Under the pieces are notes generated by a model that was not told the DNA's origin, searched no databases, and worked only from the letters and a program-made list of their open reading frames with translations. A stretch of DNA of 64,000 nt, taken from positions 1-64,000 of the forward strand of contig JAURWY010000016.1 in NCBI GenBank assembly GCA_030654695.1. Reading direction: 5' to 3'. A program made the position numbers and the translations under genes. Position 1 is the first letter of the stretch; every line of letters begins with the position of its first letter. The stretch is from Polaromonas sp. (GTDB lineage: Bacteria; Pseudomonadota; Gammaproteobacteria; Burkholderiales; Burkholderiaceae_C). Positions 45,377-55,035 of this stretch are shown here, in pieces.

Positions 45377-45999
45377 AAACCAGCCCCCATGCCACCGTTT
45401 ATATCGTTGACGATGATGCCGGCGTGCGCGAAGCACTGGCTTGGCTGCTGCGGTCGCGGCGCTTGGTCAGCGAGTGTTTTGACAGCGCTGAAGCCTTTGA
45501 TGCGCACATCTCCGCCATCAGCCGGATTCGTGAGCCCTCGTGCGTGTTGCTCGACGTGCGCATGGCCGGACTGAGTGGTTTGGCAATGTTTGAAAAGCTC
45601 ATCACCTACGGCCTGTTGCCAACGCTGCCGGTGATTTTTTTGACCGGTCATGCGGATGTGCCGACGGCGGTCGATGCGGTCAAACGCGGTGCTTTTGATT
45701 TTTACGAAAAACCGTTTTCAGACAACGCCCTGGTCGACCGCATCGTCGAGGCATTGGCGCTGTCCGCCGAGGGCTTGGCCCTGCACAACCAGTCGACCGG
45801 CTTGCAAGCCCGGCTCGAGGGCCTGACGGAGCGCGAACGCGTTGTCATGCGCTTGGTGGTGGGCGGCTTGCCTAACAAGCTGGTGGCCGATCAACTCGAC
45901 ATCAGCGTGCGCACGGTAGAAGTGCACCGCGCCCGCGTGTTTGACAAAATGGGGGTCAAGTCGGCCGTCGAGTTGGCCAACCTGATGCGCCATGTTTAA
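45373..45999 (+). CDS. FixJ/LuxR family response regulator
   Basis: Two-domain regulator of 208 aa: receiver with acidic pocket VYIVDDDAGVREALAW, phosphoacceptor Asp in CVLLDVRMAGLSGLAM, Thr/Lys motifs in IFLTGHADVPTAVDAVKRGA and YEKPFSD, then a LuxR-type HTH (GLTERERVVMRLVVGGLPNK, VRTVEVHRARVFDKMGVKSA). Cognate partner of the overlapping sensor kinase. Its target genes are not evident here. The stop codon overlaps the stop of a convergent 49-aa gene. Confidence 0.94.
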   Translation: MKTSPHATVYIVDDDAGVREALAWLLRSRRLVSECFDSAEAFDAHISAISRIREPSCVLLDVRMAGLSGLAMFEKLITYGLLPTLPVIFLTGHADVPTAVDAVKRGAFDFYEKPFSDNALVDRIVEALALSAEGLALHNQSTGLQARLEGLTERERVVMRLVVGGLPNKLVADQLDISVRTVEVHRARVFDKMGVKSAVELANLMRHV

Positions 46000-46145
46000 T
46001 CGCCAGCTTTGTCTTTCGTTGGCTTTTTCTCAACCTCCTCATCGGGTTTGATCTCGCCGCCCTGTCGCCCTGAAAACATGGTCCACCACACAATGAACAC
46101 CAGTATCAGCAAGGCCGCGAGGGCTTCGAGTAGCAACAAAATCAT
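45996..46145 (-). CDS. Small single-pass membrane protein (49 aa)
   Basis: A short ORF, MILLLLEALAALLILVFIVW followed by WTMFSGRQGGEIKPDEEVEK: one N-terminal transmembrane helix and a charged cytoplasmic tail. The track lists a longer version, but the upstream part is the antisense of mltA. Start codon and mltA start codon overlap on opposite strands (CATG), and the stop overlaps the response-regulator stop. The helix-plus-charged-tail composition suggests a real small protein rather than noise; similar hypothetical proteins occur in Burkholderiales. No function can be assigned. Confidence 0.55.
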   Translation of the reverse strand: MILLLLEALAALLILVFIVWWTMFSGRQGGEIKPDEEVEKKPTKDKAGD

Positions 46146-47316
46146 GGCAGTTTTTTTCCAGTTCACAAAGAGATTTTTGATTATCGGCGGCGCGCTCTGG
46201 CTCAGCGCTTGCGCCGTCAAAACCCCGTTGCCGGCATGGCCAGCGCCTGGGCAAAGCAGCGTGCCGCCTGCGGCGGTCAGCCAGCCGGCTTCGCCGGTCT
46301 CTGCGCCCGATGCTTCTGGCACACGGATTCAAGGCAAAAGCCGCTGGGTGCCGGTGCGCTGGACTGATTTACCTGGCTTTGAGAACGACACCTTGTTTGA
46401 AGCGTGGAATGCCTGGATCAAAAGCTGTGAGCGCCCCGGACCGACCTTTGCGCCACTGTGCCCCGATATTCGTCGCCTGAGCATTGCCAGCATGGAAGAT
46501 CAACGCGCCTGGATGATGTCGCGCCTGCAGCCCTACCGCGTCGAATCGCTGAGTGGTGCGGCCGATGGCTTGCTGACGAGTTATTACGAGCCGGTGTTTC
46601 GCGCCAGCAGGCAAGCCACTGCCAGCTACGCTGTGCCGTTGTACCAACCGCCGGTGGGTTTGGCCAGCCGCAAACCGTGGTTCAGCCGGCAAGACATTGA
46701 AACCCTGCCAGAAGCAAAAGCGGCCTTGCAGGGGCGCGAGATCGCCTGGCTGGAAGACCCTATAGACGCGATGCTGCTGCACATTCAGGGCTCGGGCCGT
46801 TTGCGCCTGACCGAAGCTGACGGCAGCCAACGCACGGTGCGGGTGGCCTTCGCCGGCACCAACGAGCAGCCCTATCGCAGCATCAACCAGTGGCTGCTGG
46901 AGCAAGGCGTGAGCAAGATCAACCCTTGGCCCGACGCCACCAAGGCTTGGGCCGCGCAAAATCCGCAGCGTGTGTCGCAACTGCTGTGGAGCAATCCGCG
47001 CTACATCTTTTTCAGGGAAGAGGCCCTGCCCGAGCAGGACGTTGGTTTTGGCCCGCGCGGTGCGCAAGGCGTGCAGCTGACAGCCGGTCGCTCGATTGCC
47101 GTGGACCGGCAAAGCATTCCCTACGGCACGCCAGTCTGGCTGACCTCCAACGGCCCGTCCGTGCAATTGCAAAAATTGGTGCTGGCGCAAGACACTGGTA
47201 GCGCGATCGTGGGCGCAGTGCGGGCCGACTACTTTGCCGGCACCGGCGCTGAAGCCGGCGCGCTGGCCAGCAAAGTCAACCAAGCCCTCAAACTCTGGGT
47301 GCTGTGGCCGCGCTGA
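46144..47316 (+). CDS. mltA: Membrane-bound lytic murein transglycosylase A
   Basis: Outer-membrane lipoprotein of about 390 aa that cleaves peptidoglycan glycan strands. The signal MAVFFQFTKRFLIIGGALWL ends in the lipobox L-S-A-C23. MltA-domain motifs: GLLTSYYEPVFRASRQATAS, IAWLEDPIDAMLLHIQGSGR, RVAFAGTNEQPYRSINQWLL; the 3D (Asp-rich) domain at the C-terminus: LTAGRSIAVDRQSIPYGTPV and LVLAQDTGSAIVGAVRADYF. The track start 46009 lies within the response regulator; ATG 46144 gives the proper signal. No strong Shine-Dalgarno is visible. A MipA-family gene is present elsewhere in the window (16.7 kb). Confidence 0.95.
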   Translation: MAVFFQFTKRFLIIGGALWLSACAVKTPLPAWPAPGQSSVPPAAVSQPASPVSAPDASGTRIQGKSRWVPVRWTDLPGFENDTLFEAWNAWIKSCERPGPTFAPLCPDIRRLSIASMEDQRAWMMSRLQPYRVESLSGAADGLLTSYYEPVFRASRQATASYAVPLYQPPVGLASRKPWFSRQDIETLPEAKAALQGREIAWLEDPIDAMLLHIQGSGRLRLTEADGSQRTVRVAFAGTNEQPYRSINQWLLEQGVSKINPWPDATKAWAAQNPQRVSQLLWSNPRYIFFREEALPEQDVGFGPRGAQGVQLTAGRSIAVDRQSIPYGTPVWLTSNGPSVQLQKLVLAQDTGSAIVGAVRADYFAGTGAEAGALASKVNQALKLWVLWPR

Positions 47317-47350
47317 GCGGCGCCCCCATCCAACACCCACGAAAGCCAGC

Positions 47351-47596
47351 ATGCCCGCCACCGAACTCACCGTCACCTCTGCAGGCAAAGTGGGGGACAA
47401 AGAATTGCTGATCCCGACTGGCGTCGAAGGACCCCTGTTGCCGCACATTCAGGACTGGGTCACCGCCAAGCGCACTGCCCGCATTCAGGTGAAAGATGTG
47501 AGCAATGCTTTTCTGGTCAAAGGCATCAAACAGTGGTCTATTTTCGAAGAGAAAAAGGGCTCAAAAACAGTGCGGACGGTGTTCAAGATCACGTAG
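47351..47596 (+). CDS. Conserved hypothetical protein (81 aa)
   Basis: Small soluble protein beginning MPATELTVTSAGKVGDKELL, with a regular beta/alpha pattern and a basic C-terminus (KGSKTVRTVFKIT). No signal peptide or membrane segment. It starts 34 bases after mltA on the same strand and is likely cotranscribed with it. The track start at 47234 lies inside mltA. I do not recognise a functional family. Confidence 0.65.
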   Translation: MPATELTVTSAGKVGDKELLIPTGVEGPLLPHIQDWVTAKRTARIQVKDVSNAFLVKGIKQWSIFEEKKGSKTVRTVFKIT

Positions 47597-47641
47597 TGAA
47601 CCCCAACGCACCGCCGCACCGTTGCAGTCACCCCTTGGGTA

Positions 47642-48616
47642 TCAATTGATCTTGATGTTGGCCTTCTCGATCAGTTGTTTGTACTTCGCAGACTCCTGCT
47701 TGACGTAAGTGTCGAACTGCTGGTTCGTTGTATTGGAAAAAATATAGGCCTGCGCGCCAAGGCTTTGCACCACCTGCGGTGACTGCATGGCGGTGTTGAT
47801 TTCGGCATTCAAACGGGTCGCCAATTCAGCGGGCATTTTGGCCGGGGCCCAAATGCCATACCAAGACACCATTTCGAAGTTTGGCAAACCAGATTCGGCC
47901 ACGGTTGGCACGTCAGGCAATGACGGCAAGCGTTTAGCAGTCGTCACCGCCAGCGCGTGTGCCTTGCCAGATTTGATGTGCTGCATCAGCGACGGTACCG
48001 CATCAATCATGCCGCTGATATGTCCGCCAAGCACGTCAATGACGGCTGGCGCGGTGCCCTTGTAAGGGACGATCTGAATGTCAATTTTTGACTCGTATCG
48101 AATCGCTTCTTCAGCCAAGTGACTGGCGGAGCCAAAGGCAGGGGTGCCGAGGGTGTATTTTTTAGGCTCTGCTTTCGCCGCCTTGATGAACTCACCCAGA
48201 TTTTTAATTGGCAGACCAGGATAGGTCAACATCACCAGCGGCACTGAGCCCAGATTGGCAATCGGCGTGAAATCTTTCTCGCGATCATAAGGCTGGCCCT
48301 TGATCAACAGCGCAGACGCAACAAAGGTGGACGCCTGCATCAGCAGCGTGTAGCCGTCGGCCGGTGCTTTGGCCACCAAGTCACTGCCGATAGCGCCGTT
48401 GGCGCCGGCCCGGTTTTCAACGATGAACGGCTGACCCAATTGCTCTGTCAACCTGACGGCCAGCGTCCGCGCCACAAAGTCAACTGTGCCGCCTGGTGGG
48501 TAAGGCACGATGATTCGCACGGGCTTGGATGGAAAAGCTTGGCCAAAAGCCACCGATGTCATGGCAGAAAGACCCAGCACAAAAGCGCCGAGTAGGGTTC
48601 GTCTAGTGGTTGTCAT
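47642..48616 (-). CDS. Bug/TctC family solute-binding protein
   Basis: Periplasmic binding protein of 324 aa with a signal peptide (MTTTRRTLLGAFVLGLSAMT...AFGQA). Bug signatures: KPVRIIVPYPPGGTVDFVAR, GQPFIVENRAGANGAIGSDL, PADGYTLLMQ and IVPYKGTAPAVIDVLGGHIS. It ends the leftward FAH-HyuA-HyuB-small protein-CobW unit and starts 27 bases after the CobW gene, with GGAGACAAC upstream of its ATG. It probably delivers the substrate of that pathway. No TctAB membrane genes are present in the window. Confidence 0.93.
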   Translation of the reverse strand: MTTTRRTLLGAFVLGLSAMTSVAFGQAFPSKPVRIIVPYPPGGTVDFVARTLAVRLTEQLGQPFIVENRAGANGAIGSDLVAKAPADGYTLLMQASTFVASALLIKGQPYDREKDFTPIANLGSVPLVMLTYPGLPIKNLGEFIKAAKAEPKKYTLGTPAFGSASHLAEEAIRYESKIDIQIVPYKGTAPAVIDVLGGHISGMIDAVPSLMQHIKSGKAHALAVTTAKRLPSLPDVPTVAESGLPNFEMVSWYGIWAPAKMPAELATRLNAEINTAMQSPQVVQSLGAQAYIFSNTTNQQFDTYVKQESAKYKQLIEKANIKIN

Positions 48617-48643
48617 GGTTGTCTCCTTTTATCAATAAATGAC

Positions 48644-49744
<1,101 letters not shown>

Positions 49745-49746
49745 GG

Positions 49747-50142
49747 TCAATCTCCCGATCCGTGCAGCTTGGCAAACGACGACAGCGTGCGACCCAGCCG
49801 CTTCAGCAAACCAGAACTCACCTCTGGCGAAGGCTGCACAGTGCCGCCCTCGTCGATGAGCCCCTTGAGCAAGCACGACAAACTCCACAATTGCGTGTCT
49901 TCCATGAAGGCCTGCGCCCGCAAGAAAGCAATCACTTCGACGCGCTTGTTTCGCTCGGCCTCGCCCAACAAATAGTCGGCAATGTCTTGCTCAAAATCTT
50001 CCAGCAGCAAGGTCACGCCACCCGCCCCGCAGGCGCAACCTGCCGCCATGGAAATATGCTGGCGCGACAGCGTCTCCCACAGGCTGAGCAGGTGACGCGC
50101 CTCGGCGCGCAGGTCGGTGTCTGTCGCTGGAAGTTCAGCCAT
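49747..50142 (-). CDS. Conserved hypothetical protein between HyuB and CobW genes
   Basis: A 131-aa mostly helical protein with a CxC pair early on (SMAAGCACGAGGVTLLLEDF) and a further Cys in LWSLSCLLKGLIDEGG. No signal or membrane segment. ATG 50142 overlaps the hyuB stop by one base (TGATG) and the stop is 2 bases from the CobW start, so it is firmly in the operon. The track's 50145 codon is TTG. The Cys pair and the neighbouring metallochaperone suggest metal handling, but no family is recognised. Confidence 0.75.
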   Translation of the reverse strand: MAELPATDTDLRAEARHLLSLWETLSRQHISMAAGCACGAGGVTLLLEDFEQDIADYLLGEAERNKRVEVIAFLRAQAFMEDTQLWSLSCLLKGLIDEGGTVQPSPEVSSGLLKRLGRTLSSFAKLHGSGD

Positions 50143-51929
50143 CAAGCCTGTCCTAGGCTTTGGCGCAAACTGGTTGTCGCCGGTGCGTCCACTTCACCGG
50201 CCGGCGTCAACGCGACGCCGTAGACCTTGTGCGCGACATCGGCACTCACATAGCCTTCGCGCACGTCATGCGCAACGAGATCAGGGCTACGCTCAACCGG
50301 CAAACCGAATCCGCCGCCGCCGCCGGACTGCATTTTGTAAGCATCACCCCGCGCCAGCCGCACATTGAAAATCTTGGCGTTGGGCATGCTGCTGTCCCAC
50401 TCGCCTTTCTTGCGGATGGCGATGCCGTTGCCGGCCGCTTCGCCGCCGCCCTCCAACCCCCAAGGTTTGCAGTGCACGCGGTCAATCCGCGTCGTGACTG
50501 AAAACGGTGACAGCGCCTGCACCACCATCTCAGCGCCTAAACCGCCGCGTTGGCGACCGGCGCCACTGCTGTCTTCACGGATGGAGTAGCTCTCGACCAA
50601 AACCGGGTACTTGGACTCCAGCTGCTCCGTCGGGCTGTTGTGGGTATCGCCATCGTTGATGCAGACGGTGACAGACACGCCGTCTTCTTTCGACTTCGCG
50701 CCCCAACCGCCACCCAGTGGGCCGATGCCGACAATAAACAGGCGACCATCTTCAGGGGAAATGCCGTGGATATTCGGAAACACCAAGTCGGCATGGTGCG
50801 CGGCAATTGAGCGGTCTGGAATGGCCGGTGCCAGCGCCTTGAAGATGGTGTCGATCACCGTCATCGGGATGGTCATCCAGACCCGCATCGGAAAGGGCCG
50901 CTCGGCACTGACGACCGTGCCCATCGGCATGATGACTTTCAACGGACGGAAGCTGCCGTCGTTGACCGGGTAGTCTGTCGGCGTGGTCAAGCACTTGTAG
51001 GCGACCTGTGCGCAGGCAATGCCGGTGGTGAAGCCCGAGTTGTAAAAGCCCCGCACTTGCCGGCTGACTTCTGACAGATCAATCGTCATCTCGTCGCCCT
51101 TGACGATGACTTTGACGCGAATGGGAATGCGTTGCCCGACGTCCAAGCCATCGTCATCCATGAATGACTCGGCCTCATACGTGCCATCCGGAATCGTCAC
51201 GGTGTTGGCGCGGGCCACGGCTTCAGAGTGGTCCATGATCTGCACGATAGAGCCCTGCACCGCCGGCCAGCCATAACGCTGCACCAACTCACTGAAACGG
51301 CGCTCGCCGGTCGTGATCGCCGTGATCTGCGCGCGCAGGTCGCCCATGGCGCGGTCGGCCAAGCGAACGTTCATCGCGATGATGTCCACCAAGTCTTGGT
51401 TGACAACACCGGCCTTGCGGTATTTGACGATCGGAATCTGGATGCCTTCGGAGTAAATGTCCGTCGTCACATTGCCCAGCGTCCCGCCGACGTCCAACCA
51501 ATGCGCCATGCAGCAAGTGAAAGCAATCAACTCGCCCTCGTGGAACACCGGCATGGTGAAGGTGAAGTGATTCAAATGGCTGCCCGTGGTGTAGGCGTCA
51601 TTGGTGACCAAGATGTCACCGGGGTGAATATTTTCCAGCCCAAAATGCCTGATCTTGGCCTTGACGGTTTCCGACATGCCGCGAATGAACATGGGCAAGC
51701 CCAAGCCAATCGACACGGTATCGCCTTCAATCGTGAACAGGCCGACGGTGAAGTCCAGCGCCTCGTAAATGATCAGGTTGTAGGCGGTGCGGGTGAGGTT
51801 GGTCTTCATCTCCTCCGTGACCGCAAAGAGACCGTTTCGGATGATCTCCACGGTGACCGCATCAACCGATGCAGCGTTGGCCGCACTGGCTGCGTTTGAA
51901 ACGCGGGTGGTGATGGTCGGTGCGGTCAT
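50142..51929 (-). CDS. Hydantoinase B/oxoprolinase family protein
   Basis: Beta subunit of an ATP-dependent hydantoinase, oxoprolinase or acetone-carboxylase-like enzyme, 595 aa. Hallmarks: VTVEIIRNGLFAVTEEMKTN, PGDILVTNDAYTTGSHLNHF, FTCCMAHWLDVGGTLGNVTT and the Gly-rich KMQSGGGGGFGLPVERSPDL near the C-terminus. It pairs with the A subunit, whose stop overlaps its ATG by 4 bases. With the FAH-family hydrolase upstream it probably opens an amide or lactam-type ring. Substrate unknown: N-methylhydantoin, 5-oxoproline or a related cyclic compound are possible. Confidence 0.93.
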   Translation of the reverse strand: MTAPTITTRVSNAASAANAASVDAVTVEIIRNGLFAVTEEMKTNLTRTAYNLIIYEALDFTVGLFTIEGDTVSIGLGLPMFIRGMSETVKAKIRHFGLENIHPGDILVTNDAYTTGSHLNHFTFTMPVFHEGELIAFTCCMAHWLDVGGTLGNVTTDIYSEGIQIPIVKYRKAGVVNQDLVDIIAMNVRLADRAMGDLRAQITAITTGERRFSELVQRYGWPAVQGSIVQIMDHSEAVARANTVTIPDGTYEAESFMDDDGLDVGQRIPIRVKVIVKGDEMTIDLSEVSRQVRGFYNSGFTTGIACAQVAYKCLTTPTDYPVNDGSFRPLKVIMPMGTVVSAERPFPMRVWMTIPMTVIDTIFKALAPAIPDRSIAAHHADLVFPNIHGISPEDGRLFIVGIGPLGGGWGAKSKEDGVSVTVCINDGDTHNSPTEQLESKYPVLVESYSIREDSSGAGRQRGGLGAEMVVQALSPFSVTTRIDRVHCKPWGLEGGGEAAGNGIAIRKKGEWDSSMPNAKIFNVRLARGDAYKMQSGGGGGFGLPVERSPDLVAHDVREGYVSADVAHKVYGVALTPAGEVDAPATTSLRQSLGQA

Positions 51930-54016
51930 TTTTCTACCCCTACGCTGATCTGCAAGTTACCGAATTCATCGACCAGAACGGTGTCGCCAGGCTGCACCAC
52001 AGTCGTCGAGGCGTGCTCTTCAATGAGCGCCGGACCACTGAGGCGGTTGCCGCTGCGCAGAGCAGGGCGTTTGTAAACCGGTGTCGAGACAAAACCGGCG
52101 CTGCGAAAGTACACCGGCTTGTGGGTCCGCAGAGCGTCAGCCACCGCTTGCTCGCTACCCGCAGCCACGGCCTGAGGCGGCGGTTTGCGCATGTGACCCA
52201 GCACCGTGACGCGCAGGCTGACCAAGTCGGCCGGCTCCTTCGGCGCGGAGGTGCCGTAACGCACGGCATGCAAGTCATCGAAGTGCTTCTTGATGGCGGC
52301 CCGGTCTTGCGTCTTGAAAAATTCTGACGGCAAGTCGACCGTCACCGCGTGTTCTTGACCGACGTAACGCATGTCGGCAGCGCGCTGAATGACGACGGCC
52401 TCCGGCGTCACCGCAGAGCCAGCCAGCGCCTTCATGCCCTCGGCTTCCATGCCCGCATAAATAGCTTCAATGTCGTCAAACGAGACTTCCTCCAGCTTGC
52501 GGAACACCGACCTGACATAGTCGTAACGCAGGTCACTGAACAACATGCCGTAAGCGGAGAAATAACCGGGCGCGAAAGGAATCAACACATGTTTAATGCC
52601 CAGCTCGCGAGCGATCGCCGACGCATGCAGCGGACCCGCACCGCCGTAAACCACCATGGTGAAACGGCCTGCATCGAGACCGCGTTCGGTTGTCACGGCT
52701 TTGACCGCATGCGACATGGCGGTGACGGCGATGCGCAAAATGCCATCGGCTGCTTCGACCGGGTCCATCCCGAGTGGACCTGCGACTTTGTCCGTCATGG
52801 CGCGCTGCGCTGCGGGCAGACTGAGCGGCATTTCGCCGCCCAAGAAGTTGCTCGCATCGAGTCGGCCCAGCAGCAAGTTGGCATCGGTCACCGTCGGCTC
52901 TTGGCCGCCGCGGTCGTAACAAGCTGGGCCCGGGGTGGAGCCCGCGCTTTGCGGCCCCACGCGCAAGGAGTTACCAACTTCCAGCCGCGCAATACTGCCG
53001 CCGCCGGTACCGACTTCAAAAATATCCATCATCGGAATCTGAATCGGCAAGGCTTTTTCGTAACCGCCAATCAGCGCACTGCCGGTGGTGAGCGGTTTGC
53101 CGTCGCTGATGACGCCGGCCTTGGCCGTGGTGCCGCCCATGTCAAACGCGATGGCGTCGCCCAAGCCCAACTGCTGACAAATGGCCTGCGCGCCAATCAC
53201 GCCAGCGGCTGGCCCCGACTCCAACATACGGACACATTCGCGCCGCGCATCGGCCAGCGGAAACAGGCCGCCAGTGGACTGCACCGCATAAAAATCACCC
53301 TTGAAACCTTGCTCGGTCAAATGCGTTTCAAGCTGGCCCAGATAAGCCGAGACGCGTGGGCCGACGTAGGCATTCGCGGCAACGGTCGAGACGCGCTCAA
53401 ACTCTCGGTACTCTTGCGACAGCTCGTGCGAGGCTGTGACAAATACGCCTGGGATTTCTTCCTGAACAATGGCCTTGACGCGCATTTCGTGCGCCGGATT
53501 CCGGTAGGAGTGCAGCAACAAAATAGCGACCGCCTCGATGTTTTGCGCTTTCAACTGCCGCGCCACCACGCGCACCGCCTCTTCATTCAGCTCTTTGTAA
53601 ATGCTGCCGTCGGCGAGCAGGCGCTCAGACACTTCATAGCGCAGCGAACGCTTGATCAGCGGTTCATGTTTGGAGAAAAACAGGTTGTAAGCGTCAGGGC
53701 GATTGACACGGCCAATTTCATAAATATCGCGAAAACCTTCAGTGATCAGCAAAGCCGTGCGTGCACCACTGCGTTCGAGCAGCGTGTTGATGGCAATCGT
53801 CGAGCCGTGCAAAAAAAGATTGCCGTCTTGGATGCTGGCACCCGCGCCATCGAGTGTGTTCTGAATGCCTTTGACAAGTTCTCCATGCGTGGAAAGCGCC
53901 TTGCCAAAGAGCAGCTCACCGCTGCTTTCGTCAAAGGCGACCATGTCGGTGAAGGTGCCGCCGATGTCCACGGCGATGCGGAGCCGCCCCGTGACGGCTG
54001 CTTTTAATGGGTTCAT
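51926..54016 (-). CDS. Hydantoinase/oxoprolinase A family protein
   Basis: ATP-binding alpha subunit, 696 aa, with the actin-like fold start RIAVDIGGTFTDMVAFDESS at residue 12 onward and a second phosphate motif AIAFDMGGTTAKAGVISDGK. Further family text: LHGSTIAINTLLERSGARTA, VRMLESGPAAGVIGAQAICQ and YGGAGPLHASAIARELGI. AAGGAA precedes its ATG, which follows the FAH stop by 33 bases. It would couple ATP hydrolysis to ring opening or carboxylation together with the B subunit. The large antisense ORF 52349..54007 is a shadow. Confidence 0.94.
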   Translation of the reverse strand: MNPLKAAVTGRLRIAVDIGGTFTDMVAFDESSGELLFGKALSTHGELVKGIQNTLDGAGASIQDGNLFLHGSTIAINTLLERSGARTALLITEGFRDIYEIGRVNRPDAYNLFFSKHEPLIKRSLRYEVSERLLADGSIYKELNEEAVRVVARQLKAQNIEAVAILLLHSYRNPAHEMRVKAIVQEEIPGVFVTASHELSQEYREFERVSTVAANAYVGPRVSAYLGQLETHLTEQGFKGDFYAVQSTGGLFPLADARRECVRMLESGPAAGVIGAQAICQQLGLGDAIAFDMGGTTAKAGVISDGKPLTTGSALIGGYEKALPIQIPMMDIFEVGTGGGSIARLEVGNSLRVGPQSAGSTPGPACYDRGGQEPTVTDANLLLGRLDASNFLGGEMPLSLPAAQRAMTDKVAGPLGMDPVEAADGILRIAVTAMSHAVKAVTTERGLDAGRFTMVVYGGAGPLHASAIARELGIKHVLIPFAPGYFSAYGMLFSDLRYDYVRSVFRKLEEVSFDDIEAIYAGMEAEGMKALAGSAVTPEAVVIQRAADMRYVGQEHAVTVDLPSEFFKTQDRAAIKKHFDDLHAVRYGTSAPKEPADLVSLRVTVLGHMRKPPPQAVAAGSEQAVADALRTHKPVYFRSAGFVSTPVYKRPALRSGNRLSGPALIEEHASTTVVQPGDTVLVDEFGNLQISVGVEK

Positions 54017-54049
54017 TGATGTTCCTTAGAGATGTCGGGTAGCGCCGGC

Positions 54050-54901
54050 TCAGATTTCGTTTTTCACCGTGTTACGCAGCAAGCCGACACCGGTGATTTC
54101 CACCTCGACCAGATCGCCGTTCTTCATGTAAACGGGTGGTTCCCGCTTGTCGCCGACACCGCCCGGGGTGCCAGTCACAATCACGTCGCCAGGCATCAGC
54201 GGGGTGAAGCTTGAGATGTATTCGATGATCACTGGCAGCGTGAAGATCAGATCGGACATCGACGCGTGTTGCATCACCTGACCGTTCAGCCGGGTCGTGA
54301 TGGTTTGCGCGCCCAGGTCAGGCACCTCATCGACGGTGGTCAGGCAGGGGCCGAATGCACCCGTGCCCGGAAAGTTTTTCCCGGGCGTCCATTGGTGTGT
54401 GTGGCGCTGCAAATCGCGCACCGAACCATCGTTGAAACAGGCGTAACCCGCAATGTGCTTGAGCGCATCGGCTTGCGTGATGTTGCGGCCACCTTGACCG
54501 ATGACGATGGCGAGTTCACCTTCGTAGTCAAAGCGCTCGGAGATGGTGGGTTTGACCAGCGGCGCATCGTGCGCGACCAGCGTATCGGCAAAACGCGTGA
54601 AGATTGAGGGGTAGTCGGAGTCCGCACGCTTCGTCTCGAGCACATGGGTTTTGTAGTTCAAGCCGACGCAAAAGATTTTTTGCGGGTTGGTGACGACCGG
54701 CAGCAACGTCACATCGGCCAGCGCCAAGGACGGCGCAAGCGTCGCCGCCGCTTGGGCCAGTTCAGGCAATGCGCCAGCCTCAAGCACCGCACGCAGATCG
54801 GCAAAGCGCGAGCCGAAGTAGCGGCCAAGGTCGATGATCTTGTCGGCTGCAAGGCAACCATAGCTGGCTTGGCCGCCGACTTCAAATGTGACCAGTTTCA
54901 T
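54050..54901 (-). CDS. Fumarylacetoacetate hydrolase family protein
   Basis: FAH-fold hydrolase of about 283 aa. Divalent-metal ligands appear in RFDYEGELAIVIGQGGRNIT, and the active-site region GYACFNDGSVRDLQRHTHQW, GKNFPGTGAFGPCL and IEYISSFTPLMPGDVIVTGT are standard. Family members split C-C bonds of acylpyruvates, isomerise or hydrate muconic acids, or act on ureidoglycolate. ATG 54901 (MKLVTFEVGGQ) is used; the upstream track start would read through the promoter. First gene of the leftward operon with HyuAB and CobW, divergent from a LysR gene. The reaction is not identifiable. Confidence 0.92.
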   Translation of the reverse strand: MKLVTFEVGGQASYGCLAADKIIDLGRYFGSRFADLRAVLEAGALPELAQAAATLAPSLALADVTLLPVVTNPQKIFCVGLNYKTHVLETKRADSDYPSIFTRFADTLVAHDAPLVKPTISERFDYEGELAIVIGQGGRNITQADALKHIAGYACFNDGSVRDLQRHTHQWTPGKNFPGTGAFGPCLTTVDEVPDLGAQTITTRLNGQVMQHASMSDLIFTLPVIIEYISSFTPLMPGDVIVTGTPGGVGDKREPPVYMKNGDLVEVEITGVGLLRNTVKNEI

Positions 54902-54981
54902 GGGAGTTCTCTGTGAAATAGTAGGGGGAGTGATGCTCGGCAGGAAGTATAAAATTTGAGCAGCCATTCAAATAGCTCACA

Positions 54982-55004
54982 CGCATGTATCTCAGACATG
55001 TGTT
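54982..55004. promoter_or_regulatory. Interrupted dyad in FAH/LysR divergent spacer, candidate LysR site
   Basis: CATGT (54984-54988), 7 bases, ACATG (54996-55000), with partial further symmetry outside (CAC.. / ..GTG). It lies 32 bases before the LysR ATG and 80 before the FAH gene on the other strand. LysR boxes are often T-N11-A dyads of this kind. Symmetry is seen; function is inferred. Confidence 0.45.
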
Positions 55005-55035
55005 TTTAGGCATGACGTAAACCGACATCCGCACC

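Noticed and set aside
52349-54007. 552-aa plus-strand ORF opposite hyuA
   Set aside because: Antisense shadow: hyuA has full family motifs, while this translation is His/Arg/Gly-rich without recognisable domains.
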